From positions 146,928-210,927 of the forward strand of contig QJZR01000002.1 of NCBI GenBank assembly GCA_003246625.1: a DNA stretch of 64,000 nt, written 5' to 3'. The notes under the pieces are model-generated. The model ran no database searches. It was not told the DNA's origin and worked only from the letters and a program-made list of their open reading frames with translations. The DNA comes from Alphaproteobacteria bacterium. Lineage in GTDB: Bacteria; Pseudomonadota; Alphaproteobacteria; Rhodospirillales; Rhodospirillaceae. The position numbers and the translations under genes were made by a program. Positions 1-11,207 of this stretch are shown piece by piece; position 1 is the first letter of the stretch; each line of letters starts with the position of its first letter.

Positions 1-1
1 C

Positions 2-934
2 ATCGTGCGCGTCTCGTGCCCCGACGAGGAATCGACCCGCGCCCTGGCCGCCATCGTCAAGGGCGCCAAGGTGCCGGTGGTCGCCGACATTCATTTCCAC
101 TACAAGCGCGCCATCGAGGCGGCGGAGGCGGGGGCGGCCTGCCTGCGCATCAATCCCGGCAACATCGGTTCGGCGGCGCGGGTGCGCGAGGTGGTCCAGG
201 CAGCGAAGGATCACGGCTGCTCGATGCGCATCGGCGTCAACGCGGGCAGCCTGGACCGGGAACTTCTGGAAAAGTACGGCGAGCCCTGTCCCCAGGCGAT
301 GGTGGAAAGCGCCCTGATGCATGCCCGCATCCTCGAGGACAACGACTTTTTCGACTTCAAGATCAGCGTCAAGGCGTCGGACGTGTTCCTGGCCATCGCC
401 GCCTACGAGGGCCTGGCGGCGGCCTGCGATTATCCGCTGCACCTGGGCGTCACCGAGGCGGGCGGCCTGCGCACCGGCACGGTGAAGTCGGCTCTTGGCA
501 TCGGCGCGCTGCTGCGGCAGGGGATCGGCGACACCATCCGGGTGTCGCTGTCCGCCGACCCGGTGGAGGAAGTGCGCGTCGGGTTCGACATCCTGAAGGG
601 GCTGGACCTGCGCCATCGCGGCGTGCGCATCGTTTCCTGTCCGTCGTGCGCGCGCATGGGATTCGACGTCTCCGCCGTGGTCGCGGAACTGGAACGCCGC
701 CTCGACCACATCGTCGAACCGGTCACCCTGTCGGTGCTGGGCTGCGTGGTCAACGGCCCGGGCGAGGCGCGGTCGAGCGATATCGGCTTGACCGGCGGTG
801 GTAAAAACACGCACAAGGTGTTCCTGAACGGCGTGCCGGACCACAGCGTCGGCACCGACCGGATCGTTGACCATCTGGTCGATCTGGTGGAAAAACGCGC
901 CGCCGCCATGAAAACCGCCAAGGCGGCGGACTGA
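2..934 (+). CDS. ispG: 4-hydroxy-3-methylbut-2-enyl diphosphate synthase (IspG/GcpE), 5' end cut by window
   Basis: This is the penultimate enzyme of the MEP isoprenoid pathway, a cytosolic [4Fe-4S] reductase that converts methylerythritol cyclodiphosphate to HMBPP. About 310 residues are present. The reading frame is open to the window edge, so roughly the first 60 residues of a usual ~370-residue protein lie outside. The cluster-binding cysteines are visible as SCPSC (Cys212 and Cys215 counted from the GTG at 5) and [11 protein letters not shown] (Cys247), and the TIM-barrel segment [11 protein letters not shown] is intact. The stop is 22 bp before the hisS GTG start, so the two genes are probably cotranscribed. 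The call is secure; only the start is missing. Confidence 0.96.
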   Translation: MVRVSCPDEESTRALAAIVKGAKVPVVADIHFHYKRAIEAAEAGAACLRINPGNIGSAARVREVVQAAKDHGCSMRIGVNAGSLDRELLEKYGEPCPQAMVESALMHARILEDNDFFDFKISVKASDVFLAIAAYEGLAAACDYPLHLGVTEAGGLRTGTVKSALGIGALLRQGIGDTIRVSLSADPVEEVRVGFDILKGLDLRHRGVRIVSCPSCARMGFDVSAVVAELERRLDHIVEPVTLSVLGCVVNGPGEARSSDIGLTGGGKNTHKVFLNGVPDHSVGTDRIVDHLVDLVEKRAAAMKTAKAAD

Positions 935-956
935 TCGTCAAGGAAAGGAATCCGGG

Positions 957-2237
957 GTGTCCTCCCTTCAGCCGGTGCGCGGGACGCACGATCTTTTGCC
1001 CGAGGAAATGCGGGCCTTCCGCCACGTCGTGGAAACCGGGCGCGGCGTCGCCGCGCGTTATGGCTTCGCCGAAATGGCGACGCCGATCTTCGAATTCTCC
1101 GGCGTCTTCGCCCGCACCCTGGGCGACACCTCGGACATCGTCACCAAGGAGATGTATACCTTCGCCGACCGCAAGGGGGAGAGCCTGACCCTGCGGCCCG
1201 AGGGCACGGCGGGCATCGCCCGCGCCTTCATCTCCAACGGCTTGGCCAACGACCTGCCGTTCAAGGTCTTCTACGCCGGGCCGATGTTCCGTTACGAGCG
1301 CCCGCAAAAGGGCCGCCAGCGCCAGTTCCACCAGATCGGCGTCGAGCTGCTGGGGGTGTCCGAGCCGCAGGCGGACGTCGAGGTCATCGCCGCCGGGCGC
1401 CACATCATCGACGCGCTGGGGATCAAGGGCAACGTCACCCTGGAGATCAACACCCTGGGCGACACCGAAAGCCGCGAGGCCTATCGCGGCGCGCTGGTCG
1501 CCTTCCTGTCGGGGCGCATCGCCGAGCTCTCCGCCGACAGCCGCGAACGCCTGGAACGCAACCCGCTGCGCATCCTCGATTCCAAGGACGAGGGCGACCG
1601 CGCGGTGATCGCCGACGCGCCGCTTCTCGGCGATTTCCTCAATCCCGCGTCGCGCGCCTTCTACGACGACCTGAAGAACGGCCTGATGGACATCGGCCTC
1701 GACTTCGTCGAAAACCCGCGCTTGGTGCGCGGCCTCGACTATTACGGCCACACCGCCTTCGAATTCACCACCGACGCCCTGGGGGCGCAGGGCACGGTGA
1801 TGGCGGGCGGCCGTTACGACGGCCTGATCAAGACCATGGGCGGTCCCGCCACGCCGGGCGTCGGCTGGGCGGCGGGGGTGGAGCGCCTGTCCATGCTGTT
1901 GGCCGAGGCCCCGGCGGCGGAACGCCCGGTGGCGATGATCCCGGCGGGCAACGACGCGGTGATCCGCCGCGAGGCGACGATTCTGACCGAACGCCTGCGC
2001 CGCGCCGGGTTCTGCGTCGACCTGGCGTTTTCCGGCAACATGGGCAAGCGGATGAAACGCGCCAACAAGGTCGCCGCCAAGGTGGCGGTGATCCTGGGCG
2101 AGGACGAACGGCTGGCCCGCGCCGTCACCCTGCGGGATCTCGACTCCGGCGAACAGACGACGGTGTCGCTGGACCGCATGGAAGAGACCTTGCGCGGCCT
2201 GTTCGCGGGCGGGGGAGACGCCTTCGGTGGCATTTGA
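957..2237 (+). CDS. hisS: Histidyl-tRNA synthetase
   Basis: This cytosolic class II aminoacyl-tRNA synthetase charges tRNA-His. The 426 residues match the usual HisS length. The N-terminus carries the HisS signature [13 protein letters not shown]. Motif 2 is [16 protein letters not shown], the histidine-A loop is [14 protein letters not shown], and motif 3 is the [11 protein letters not shown] stretch; an anticodon-binding domain follows. The start is a GTG preceded by AAGGAAAGGAATCC. The paralogue HisZ is unlikely because the anticodon-binding domain is complete. The gene overlaps the next one by 11 bp, which suggests translational coupling with prfA. Confidence 0.97.
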   Translation: MSSLQPVRGTHDLLPEEMRAFRHVVETGRGVAARYGFAEMATPIFEFSGVFARTLGDTSDIVTKEMYTFADRKGESLTLRPEGTAGIARAFISNGLANDLPFKVFYAGPMFRYERPQKGRQRQFHQIGVELLGVSEPQADVEVIAAGRHIIDALGIKGNVTLEINTLGDTESREAYRGALVAFLSGRIAELSADSRERLERNPLRILDSKDEGDRAVIADAPLLGDFLNPASRAFYDDLKNGLMDIGLDFVENPRLVRGLDYYGHTAFEFTTDALGAQGTVMAGGRYDGLIKTMGGPATPGVGWAAGVERLSMLLAEAPAAERPVAMIPAGNDAVIRREATILTERLRRAGFCVDLAFSGNMGKRMKRANKVAAKVAVILGEDERLARAVTLRDLDSGEQTTVSLDRMEETLRGLFAGGGDAFGGI

Positions 2238-3306
2238 GGACAAGCTTGCCCAGGTGGTGCGCCGCCACGAGGAGGCGACCGGCCGCCTGAGCACCGATCC
2301 CACGCTGGACCCGGCCACGGTCGCCGCCCTTTCGCGCGAGGCGGCGGAGCTTGGCCCGCTGGTCGAACGCATCGGCGAATGGGAAAAGGCGAAGACCGAC
2401 ATCGCCGAGGCCGAGGCGATCATCGCCGAATCCGGCGACGCCGACCTCAAGGCCCTGGCGCAGGAGGAACTCTACGCCGCCAGGGACCGCCTGCCCGGGA
2501 TCGAGGCGGCGATCCGCCTGGCCCTTCTGCCCAAGGACGCCGACGACGCCCGCAACGCCATCCTGGAAGTGCGCGCCGGAACCGGCGGCGAGGAAGCCGC
2601 CCTGTTCGCCGCCGACCTGTTCCGCATGTACCAGCGCTATGCCGCGTTGCACGGCTGGCGGATGGAGGTGCTGGACGTCAACGAAACCGGCATCGGCGGC
2701 ATCAAGGAAGTCGTCGCCTCGGTGGCGGGGGCCGGGGTGTTCGCCCGCCTGAAGTTCGAATCCGGCGTGCATCGCGTGCAGCGCGTTCCGGCGACCGAGG
2801 CGGGGGGGCGCATCCATACCTCCGCCGCTACCGTCGCGGTGCTGCCCGAGGTCGAGGACGTCGACATCGAGGTCAAGGACTCCGACCTGCGCATCGACAC
2901 CTTCCGTTCGCAGGGGGCGGGCGGTCAGTCGGTGAACACCACCGATTCCGCGGTGCGCATCACCCACCTGCCGACCGGCGTCGTCGTGCAGTGCCAGGAC
3001 GAACGCTCGCAGGTGAAGAACAAGGTCAAGGCGATGAAGGTGCTGCGCGCCCGCCTGTACGAACACGCCCGCAGCGAAAAGGACCAGTCCCGCGCCGCCG
3101 ACCGGCGCGCCCAGGTGGGATCGGGCGACCGCTCGGAACGCATCCGTACCTACAACTTCCCGCAGGGCCGCGTCACCGACCATCGCATCAACCTGACCCT
3201 CTATAAGATCGACCAGATCGTCGACGGCTCCTGCCTCGACGAGGTCATCGACCCCCTGATCGCCGAGGACCAGGCCGCCCGCCTGGCCGCGCTGGAGGCG
3301 GAATGA
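2227..3306 (+). CDS. prfA: Peptide chain release factor 1
   Basis: RF1 reads UAA and UAG stop codons and hydrolyses peptidyl-tRNA on the ribosome. The 359-residue length is typical. The stop-codon recognition tripeptide P188-A-T190 identifies RF1 rather than RF2, and the catalytic GGQ lies at 232-234. The GTG start lies inside the end of hisS (11-bp overlap). In the usual bacterial arrangement prfA is followed by prmC, the methyltransferase that modifies the GGQ glutamine, and that is what is found here. Confidence 0.97.
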   Translation: MAFEDKLAQVVRRHEEATGRLSTDPTLDPATVAALSREAAELGPLVERIGEWEKAKTDIAEAEAIIAESGDADLKALAQEELYAARDRLPGIEAAIRLALLPKDADDARNAILEVRAGTGGEEAALFAADLFRMYQRYAALHGWRMEVLDVNETGIGGIKEVVASVAGAGVFARLKFESGVHRVQRVPATEAGGRIHTSAATVAVLPEVEDVDIEVKDSDLRIDTFRSQGAGGQSVNTTDSAVRITHLPTGVVVQCQDERSQVKNKVKAMKVLRARLYEHARSEKDQSRAADRRAQVGSGDRSERIRTYNFPQGRVTDHRINLTLYKIDQIVDGSCLDEVIDPLIAEDQAARLAALEAE

Positions 3307-3338
3307 CGGCCCCGGTACGCGCCGTTCTCCGGCAGCCG

Positions 3339-3366
3339 GATGCGGGGCTCCGCCCCGCGCCCCGCC
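3339..3366. repeat. GC-rich palindrome between prfA and prmC
   Basis: A GCGGGGC/GCCCCGC palindrome (GCGGGGCTCCGCCCCGC) sits in the short prfA-prmC gap, just before the prmC ribosome binding site. Its core, GGGGCGGAGCCCCG on the minus strand, also occurs inside the longer double-hairpin repeat at 28841-28900 and resembles the related hairpin at 53129-53188. It may be a truncated member of that family. Confidence 0.5.
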
Positions 3367-3381
3367 GGAAGGGCGCGCGCC

Positions 3382-4266
3382 ATGGCTGACACCCTGGGGG
3401 ACGTTCTGGCGGCGGCGGCGGCGCGGTTGCGGCGCGCGGGGGTGGAGACGGCGCGGCTGGACGTGCGGCTGCTGGCCGGGCATGTGCTGGGGCTGGACGC
3501 GGCGGCGATGCTGACCCACCCGGAGCGTCCGTTGTCGGCGGCGGAGGCCGCGGCGGTGGAGGCCCTGGTGGCGCGGCGCGAACGCCGCGAGCCGGTGGCG
3601 CGGATTCTCGGCTCGCGCGAGTTCTATGGCCTGCCCTTCGTCCTGGCGGCGGAGACCCTGGAGCCGCGCCCGGATTCCGAAACCGTGGTCGAGGCGGCGC
3701 TGGAGGCGCTGGCGGGAATCGCCGCGCCCCGGGTGCTGGACCTCGGCACCGGCACCGGGTGTTTGCTGCTGGCGGTGCTGGCGTCGCGTCCGGACGCGCG
3801 GGGGGTGGGCATCGACGCGGCGGCGGGCGCGGTGGCTGCGGCCGCCGCCAACGCGGCGGCCCTGGGCCTGGCGGAGCGGGCGGCGTTCCGGCAGGGGGAC
3901 TGGAACGGTGCCGACTGGACGCGGGATCTGGGCGGTCCCTTCGATCTGGTGCTCTCCAACCCGCCCTACATTCCGGCGGCGGAGCTTGCGGTTCTGCAGC
4001 CCGAGGTACGTGACTTCGACCCGCGCCTCGCCCTCGACGGCGGTGCCGACGGTCTGGCCCCGTATCGGCGCCTGGCTCCGGCCTTGCCCGGGCTGCTGGT
4101 GCCGGGCGGTATCGCCGCGTTCGAGGTGGGAGCGGGGCAGGCGGCGGCGGTTTCCGCCTTGTTTTCCGGCGCGGAATTGACGGATGTCAGGATTTTCTCG
4201 GACCTGGGCGGCGTCGAACGCTGCGTCCGCGCCCGCCGTGCGGGAAAACCGGAAGTTTCTTCGTGA
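3382..4266 (+). CDS. prmC: Release factor glutamine methyltransferase PrmC/HemK
   Basis: PrmC is an S-adenosylmethionine-dependent N5-glutamine methyltransferase that methylates the GGQ glutamine of RF1 and RF2. It has 294 residues from the ATG at 3382, chosen because GGAAGG lies upstream and MADTLGD matches the usual N-terminus; an upstream in-frame start at 3340 lies in the GC-rich palindrome. The SAM-binding loop LDLGTGTGCLLLA lies near residues 118-130 and the substrate-binding NPPY motif at 193-196. An N-terminal PrmC helical domain precedes them. It directly follows its substrate gene prfA. Confidence 0.95.
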   Translation: MADTLGDVLAAAAARLRRAGVETARLDVRLLAGHVLGLDAAAMLTHPERPLSAAEAAAVEALVARRERREPVARILGSREFYGLPFVLAAETLEPRPDSETVVEAALEALAGIAAPRVLDLGTGTGCLLLAVLASRPDARGVGIDAAAGAVAAAAANAAALGLAERAAFRQGDWNGADWTRDLGGPFDLVLSNPPYIPAAELAVLQPEVRDFDPRLALDGGADGLAPYRRLAPALPGLLVPGGIAAFEVGAGQAAAVSALFSGAELTDVRIFSDLGGVERCVRARRAGKPEVSS

Positions 4267-4637
4267 ATTTGCCGAAACGACGAAGAAATCGGTTGGAATG
4301 ATGCAACGGAGCGTTTAGGTTTCACTCGTTCGCGCATGGGCGCCGAAGCGGAAGCCGGTTTTTGGGGTCGGCTCCGTCGGTGCCGGATCGAAGGATCCGG
4401 CGACCGGGATCGGCGGCGATGGGACCCGTGCCGTTCGTTGACATTGAGACTGACGTGACCGTGAAGCCGGGCCTTTATCGCAAGGCCCCACGGGGGATGG
4501 ATGCCAGGTGCGTTCTCCCGCCGGATTCTCCCGGCAGGCGTGCAGCGAGTCCGTGTCCGGGGGGCTTTCCCCCTCCCGTCGTTTCCGGGGTTGCCGGGCG
4601 GCGGTCGGTTATGAACTTTCGTGGTTAATTCAGAGTC
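4267..4637. other. Intergenic region, no gene recognised
   Basis: These 371 bp lie between prmC and the DUF4167 gene. They contain a perfect 8-bp stem (GCCGGATC/GATCCGGC, 4382-4401) with a GAAG loop and no T tract, and a TTGACA at 4438-4443 without a convincing -10 element. An 88-codon ORF at 4362-4628 has no ribosome binding site or family resemblance and is not called. Confidence 0.5.
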
Positions 4638-5096
4638 ATGAAACAGCATTCGAATCAGAAGTCGCGGCCGCGTGGCGGACGCATGCCCAATCAGCAACAG
4701 CGTCGGGGCAACGGTCCGTCGCGGAACCAGACCTTCGACAGCAACGGCCCGAGCGTGCGGATCCGCGGTTCGGCGCATCAGGTGATGGAAAAGTATCTGG
4801 CGCTGGCCCGCGACGCGGCGGGGCAGGGCGACCGCGTGCTGGCGGAAAACTATCTGCAGCACGCCGAGCATTACTTCCGCATCATCCAGAACATGCAGCC
4901 GCGCACGCCGCGGGTTCTGTCGCCGGCGGCGGCGGACGGGGCCGACGGCTCCGCGCCGATGGACGAGCAGAACGGCGACGACGGCGACGAGGACGACGCC
5001 TCGGGCGACGAGGAAGCGGTGGTCGAGGTGATCGTCCCCGCGCAGCGCGCCCCCGCGGCGGAAGAGACCGAGGAAGCCGAGCCGATCGCCGTCTGA
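4638..5096 (+). CDS. DUF4167 domain-containing protein
   Basis: This small, mostly charged cytosolic protein of 152 residues has an N-terminal basic, Gln/Arg/Asn-rich stretch (residues 1-35). It is followed by the conserved DUF4167 block around VRIRGSAHQVMEKYLALARD and NYLQHAEHYFRII (about 38-80). The C-terminal half is acidic (DDGDEDDASGDEE). The family is largely restricted to Alphaproteobacteria and sits near prmC in many of them; its function is unknown. The split basic and acidic tails suggest nucleic acid or ribosome association, but that is inference. An intrinsic terminator follows. Confidence 0.85.
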   Translation: MKQHSNQKSRPRGGRMPNQQQRRGNGPSRNQTFDSNGPSVRIRGSAHQVMEKYLALARDAAGQGDRVLAENYLQHAEHYFRIIQNMQPRTPRVLSPAAADGADGSAPMDEQNGDDGDEDDASGDEEAVVEVIVPAQRAPAAEETEEAEPIAV

Positions 5097-5118
5097 TCCG
5101 GCCTGCCGTGCGAAAAAG

Positions 5119-5156
5119 AAAACGCCGTCCCCGGCGAGGGGGCGGCGTTTCTTGTT
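5119..5156 (+). terminator. Rho-independent terminator after the DUF4167 gene
   Basis: A 12-bp stem (AACGCCGTCCCC paired with GGGGGCGGCGTT, one G-T wobble) around a GGCGA-type loop is followed by TTCTTGTTT. It lies 25 bp after the stop codon. Confidence 0.8.
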
Positions 5157-5168
5157 TGCCGGGTTGCA

Positions 5169-5200
5169 CTTGCGCGAAGGATGGCGGACTCTCCATATGG
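5169..5200 (+). promoter_or_regulatory. Predicted sigma-32 (RpoH) heat-shock promoter of clpB
   Basis: CTTGCG at 5169-5174 and CTCCATAT at 5191-5198 are separated by 16 bp. The -10 element matches 7 of 8 positions of the enterobacterial RpoH consensus CCCCATNT, and the -35 element keeps the invariant CTTG. The site is 66 bp upstream of the clpB start, and clpB is a classical RpoH target. Confidence 0.6.
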
Positions 5201-5265
5201 TGAGGCGAAACCGGACGTTGCCGTTGCGGGACGTGCCGGAGATGACGCCAACGCGAGGGTCGAAG

Positions 5266-7860
<2,595 letters not shown>

Positions 7861-7865
7861 AGAAA

Positions 7866-7893
7866 GGGGGGAGGATCTTGGTCCTCCCCCCCC
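7866..7893. terminator. Hairpin between convergent clpB and SRPBCC genes
   Basis: GGGGGAGGA pairs with TCCTCCCCC around a short TCTTGG loop, immediately after the clpB stop and ahead of the 3' end of the convergent minus-strand gene. It lacks a long T tract, so termination in the plus direction is plausible rather than certain. Confidence 0.6.
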
Positions 7894-7908
7894 CTTCGTA
7901 TCGGCCGC

Positions 7909-8397
7909 CTAAAGAACCGGCGCGGGCGGCCGCTCGATGGTCGCGGCATAGCGTTTCAGCCGCGTCAGGCAGGACTTCCAGGCGTGGTAATGCCGGGCGA
8001 TGGTGTCGCGCACGGCCTCCGACGGCGGCGCGGGCCAGTCCTTGTGGATGATGGTGAGTTCGGTGCCGTTACCCATCTGCCGCAGACCCAGGTGGACATA
8101 GGTTTCGTAGCCCCAGGCTTCCTCGGTCCAGGTGAGTTCCAGCAGGTACGGCGCGGCGACCTGGGTCACCGTGCCGAAGGCGCGGGTCTGCCGCCCGTCG
8201 TGGGCGGTCCACAGTTCCTCGAACGCGCCGCGGGGGCGAAGCTCGATCGACACGTAGTCGCCCCACCACTGCGCGATGTGCTGACGGTTGGTGAGAAGCG
8301 TCCAGGTGGTCTTGATCGGCAGCGGGATGACGTCGGCAAGAGCCAGTACGCCGGTTTCGGTGTTGATGGTGACGCCGCCGGTCTTGGTGTCGGCCAT
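7909..8397 (-). CDS. SRPBCC (START/AHSA1-like) domain protein
   Basis: This 162-residue protein starts at the ATG at 8397, preceded by GGGAGGG at good spacing; an in-frame ATG further upstream (8463) would add 22 unrelated residues. The sequence follows the SRPBCC/Bet v 1-like pattern. An early strand (VLALADVIPLPIKTTWTLLT) leads into HIAQWWGD, typical of AHSA1-type proteins, then alternating strands and a long C-terminal helix (ARHYHAWKSCLTRLKRY). Members bind hydrophobic ligands or act as Hsp90-ATPase-activator-like proteins, and the substrate here cannot be deduced. Its position next to clpB may be incidental. Confidence 0.75.
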   Translation of the reverse strand: MADTKTGGVTINTETGVLALADVIPLPIKTTWTLLTNRQHIAQWWGDYVSIELRPRGAFEELWTAHDGRQTRAFGTVTQVAAPYLLELTWTEEAWGYETYVHLGLRQMGNGTELTIIHKDWPAPPSEAVRDTIARHYHAWKSCLTRLKRYAATIERPPAPVL

Positions 8398-8564
8398 GGT
8401 TCCCTCCCTGCGCTGCGGACGAATGGCGAGGCGGACCTGTCGGGCGGTTCGGGGACATGACAACCGGGCATGCCGCCTGGGATTTCGTCCTGGTATGGGT
8501 TCGGATGGACGCCGAAACCGCCGACTCCCATTCTATCCCTTTCCGGCATTCCGCCCAAGCGCGA

Positions 8565-8585
8565 ACGGCCCCGCGAAGGGGCCGT
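8565..8585. terminator. Possible terminator stem-loop downstream of the M23 peptidase gene
   Basis: ACGGCCCC-GCGAA-GGGGCCGT forms a perfect 8-bp stem 23 bp beyond the 3' end of the minus-strand M23 peptidase gene. There is no clear T tract, so this is a weak call. Confidence 0.4.
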
Positions 8586-8607
8586 CGTCGTCGCGCGGAA
8601 GGAAGGA

Positions 8608-10053
8608 TCAGCGGGTTTTCGCGGGCCCAGCGGCGGGAATCTCGGCGACCCGGTGGTTGCCGGAGAGGGAGGCATAGGAACGGATCATGCCGTCGCGCAG
8701 TTTGCCGAACTGGCGCAGTTCCTCGCCCGCCAGCTTGCGGCCCGAAGGCATCTTGATCTTCAGCGGGTTCATCTGCTGGCCGGAAACCAGGACCTCGTAA
8801 TGGAGGTGCGGGCCGGTGGTGCGGCCGGTGTTGCCGGAATAGGCGACGATCTGGCCCTGGCGGACCCGGCTGCCCGCGTGGATGCCCCGCGCATAGCCGG
8901 ACAGGTGGCCATAGGCGGTGGCGTGGGTGCCGGTGTGGCGGATGCGCAGATAGTTGCCGTAGCTGCTCCACGGACCGGCTTTTTCCACCGTGCCGTCGCC
9001 CGCGGCGTAAACCGGGGTGCCGATCGGGGTGGCGAAGTCCACGCCCTTGTGCATCTTCGAAAAGCCGAGAACCGGGTGGTTGCGCATCCCGAAGCCCGAG
9101 GAAATCCGCGCGCCGTCCACCGGCGTGCGCAGCAGGGCCTTGCGGACGCTCTGTCCCTTTTCGTTGTAGTAGTCGACCAGGCCGGTGCGGTCCTCGAAAC
9201 GATAGAGGCGCAGGGTGACGCCGGACAGGGTCAGCGCCGCGTAGTCGATTTCGCCGACGCCGACCAGGGTGCCGTCGGGCAGGCTGTGGTGGTCCACCAT
9301 CACCTCGAAGGAGTCGCCCTGACGGATGTCGCGCTGGAAATCGACGTCATAGGAGAACAGGCGGATCAACTGCTGCAAGGCGGCGGGCGGCATGCCGGTC
9401 TTTTCCCCGGCGGCGAACAGGCTGGACTGGATGGTGCCGGCGAAGACCATCGGTTCGACGGTGATCGGGTCGTGTTCCTCGTCGGCGGCGAACTTGCCCC
9501 CGTCCTGGCGCGCGGCGATGCTGCGGCGGCCGGGTTCGGCCTCGATCATCAGGCGGGAAAGGCTGATCACGCCGGTCTCGTCGGCGGTGACGGTCAGGGC
9601 CACGGCCTGCCCCGGGGTCAGGCGGCGCGGATCGAACACCCGCTTCAGCGCGGCGATGGCGTCCTGCGCGTCCTGGCGCGGAATTTCGTTGCGGTCGAGA
9701 ATCTGGCCCAGGGTGTCGCCGGGCATCACCGTGGCGGTGAGTTCGCGCTCGCGCGGCTCGGCGGGGCCGGTTTCGATCGCGGCGGCGGACGAGGGGGCGC
9801 GGCCGGGCGCGGGAAGGAATTCGTTGCCGCCGTACAGGAAGGCGCGGGGGCCGTAGGCGGCGCTTTCGCCGGGATCGAAGGGGGCGTCGGAGAGGGCCGC
9901 GACGGCGGCATCCCTGGGCGCGACCTTCGCGTCGGAGGGGCCGGTGCTCAGCGCCGAGGCCAAGGCCAGGGCGGAAGCGCCGACGACGAAGCCCATGGCC
10001 AGCATATGCCTGGGCGCGATCCGCTTCGGTGCGGGTTGACTTTGATCCTGCAT
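8608..10053 (-). CDS. Membrane-anchored M23 family murein endopeptidase
   Basis: This 481-residue envelope protein likely cleaves peptidoglycan cross-links or activates amidases. It has a single N-terminal transmembrane segment or signal anchor (about residues 17-36). A LysM/OapA-like module follows (TATVMPGDTLGQILDRN, about 110-160), then a beta-rich middle. The C-terminal LytM/M23 domain keeps its zinc ligands: His335 and Asp339 (HKGVD) and His418 (PHLHYE). An active enzyme is therefore likely rather than a degenerate LytM factor. The ATG start has GGGGGA upstream. It is monocistronic, with a candidate promoter at 10174-10202. Confidence 0.88.
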   Translation of the reverse strand: MQDQSQPAPKRIAPRHMLAMGFVVGASALALASALSTGPSDAKVAPRDAAVAALSDAPFDPGESAAYGPRAFLYGGNEFLPAPGRAPSSAAAIETGPAEPRERELTATVMPGDTLGQILDRNEIPRQDAQDAIAALKRVFDPRRLTPGQAVALTVTADETGVISLSRLMIEAEPGRRSIAARQDGGKFAADEEHDPITVEPMVFAGTIQSSLFAAGEKTGMPPAALQQLIRLFSYDVDFQRDIRQGDSFEVMVDHHSLPDGTLVGVGEIDYAALTLSGVTLRLYRFEDRTGLVDYYNEKGQSVRKALLRTPVDGARISSGFGMRNHPVLGFSKMHKGVDFATPIGTPVYAAGDGTVEKAGPWSSYGNYLRIRHTGTHATAYGHLSGYARGIHAGSRVRQGQIVAYSGNTGRTTGPHLHYEVLVSGQQMNPLKIKMPSGRKLAGEELRQFGKLRDGMIRSYASLSGNHRVAEIPAAGPAKTR

Positions 10054-10173
10054 CGGTCCCCCAGATGCCTTCCGGCGTTTTGCCGGAGGAAGGCTTCACC
10101 CTCAATACCCCAAGCCGTAGTGGCCGGGAAGAAAAAATGGACTAGGTGTGCCCTCTCAGCAACAGTTCTGCCC

Positions 10174-10202
10174 ACAATGAGCCGCGCGGGGACGCAAGTC
10201 AA
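10174..10202 (-). promoter_or_regulatory. Candidate sigma-70 promoter for the M23 peptidase gene
   Basis: Read on the minus strand, TTGACT (10202-10197) and CATTGT (10179-10174) are separated by exactly 17 bp. The site lies about 120 bp upstream of the start codon. The -35 is strong and the -10 is weak, as is common in Alphaproteobacteria. Confidence 0.4.
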
Positions 10203-10304
10203 GAAATAAGGCCCTTTGATTCCATGGGGATGAGGGAGAGTCTTCGAGTCAAGAGTGCGAGAAACACGGCATCCGCTTGTCAACCCCCGGTCGTGTCTCG
10301 CGAA

Positions 10305-10339
10305 ATTCGCCCCCGGCGGCCAAACCGCCGGGGGCGAAT
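10305..10339 (-). terminator. Terminator stem-loop after the SDR gene
   Basis: A perfect 15-bp stem (ATTCGCCCCCGGCGG with its complement) encloses a CCAAA loop. It lies 5 bp beyond the stop of the minus-strand SDR gene. Only a short AATTTC tract follows on the minus strand. Confidence 0.65.
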
Positions 10340-10344
10340 CGCCG

Positions 10345-11133
10345 TCAGATCGACTGGATCAGGCCGCCGTCGATGCGGATGACGCTGCCGGTGACGTAGG
10401 CGGCGGGCGCGCTGACCAGGAAGGCGCAGACCGCGGCGAACTCCTCGACCGTGCCATAGCGCTTCATCGGGATGGTGGCGGCGGACTTGGCGCGCGCTTC
10501 CTCCACCGAGGTGCCGGTACGGGTGGCGGCGGCCTGGTCCAGTTCGGCGACGCGTTCGGTGCCGATGCGGCCGGGAAGCACGACGTTGGCGGTGACGCCG
10601 TCGGCCGCCACCTCGCCCGCCAGGGTCTTGGAAAAGGCGACCAGCGAGGCGCGCAGGGTGTTGGACATGGCCAGGGTGGGGATCGGCTGCACCACGCCGC
10701 TGGAGGCGATGGTCAGCACGCGGCCCCAGCGCTTTTCGCGCATCGCCGGAACCGTGGCGTCGATCATGCGGATCAACCCCAGGACCATGCTGTCGAAATG
10801 CTTGCGCCAGGCCTCGGGGGCGACGCCCAGGGCGCCGCTGGGCGGCGGGCCGCCCGCGTTGGCGATCAGGATGTCGACGCCGCCCAGGGTGGCGACGGTG
10901 TCGATCAGCCCCTGCACCGAGGCCGCGTCGGCCAGGTCCAGGCCGACCGCGGTGGCGGGCACGCCGTGCTCGTGGGTGTGGCGGGCGGCGTCCTGCGCCA
11001 GGCGTTCGGCGTTGCGCGCCGCCAGGATCAGGCCGCATCCTTCCGCCGCCAGGGCCGCCGCGATGCCGCGTCCCAGCCCGCGCGACGCCCCCATCACCAG
11101 TGCGCGTTTGCCTTTCAGACCTAATTCCATCAT
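10345..11133 (-). CDS. SDR family oxidoreductase with non-canonical active site
   Basis: This 262-residue Rossmann-fold protein is related to 3-oxoacyl-ACP reductases. The nucleotide-binding loop GASRGLG (15-21), the NAG motif (92-94) and the catalytic-position Ser (144/145) are present. The usual YxxxK is replaced: Ser157 sits where Tyr is expected and Arg161 where Lys is expected (SNTLR). This pattern is known from an atypical BKR-like SDR subgroup whose catalytic tetrad is incomplete, so normal dehydrogenase chemistry should not be assumed. AGGAG precedes two consecutive ATG codons; the first is used here. Confidence 0.8.
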   Translation of the reverse strand: MMELGLKGKRALVMGASRGLGRGIAAALAAEGCGLILAARNAERLAQDAARHTHEHGVPATAVGLDLADAASVQGLIDTVATLGGVDILIANAGGPPPSGALGVAPEAWRKHFDSMVLGLIRMIDATVPAMREKRWGRVLTIASSGVVQPIPTLAMSNTLRASLVAFSKTLAGEVAADGVTANVVLPGRIGTERVAELDQAAATRTGTSVEEARAKSAATIPMKRYGTVEEFAAVCAFLVSAPAAYVTGSVIRIDGGLIQSI

Positions 11134-11207
11134 CGTGCTCCTGACTTCGGGTTTCAGGTGCGTCCCCGGGAGGGACGCGGTTTCGATCTTGGGAAGGGAA
11201 AACGTTC

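Noticed and set aside
750..2450. Long minus-strand open frame (566 codons) opposite hisS
   Set aside because: It lies antisense to a clear hisS gene; its translation is low-complexity Ala/Gly/Arg/Gln-rich text typical of GC-rich shadow frames, with no domain.
4362..4628. 88-codon ORF in the gap before the DUF4167 gene
   Set aside because: No Shine-Dalgarno sequence, unusual composition and no recognisable family.
8470..10209. Long plus-strand open frame opposite the M23 peptidase gene
   Set aside because: The minus-strand M23 protein keeps all zinc ligands; the plus-strand frame has no ribosome binding site or family likeness.
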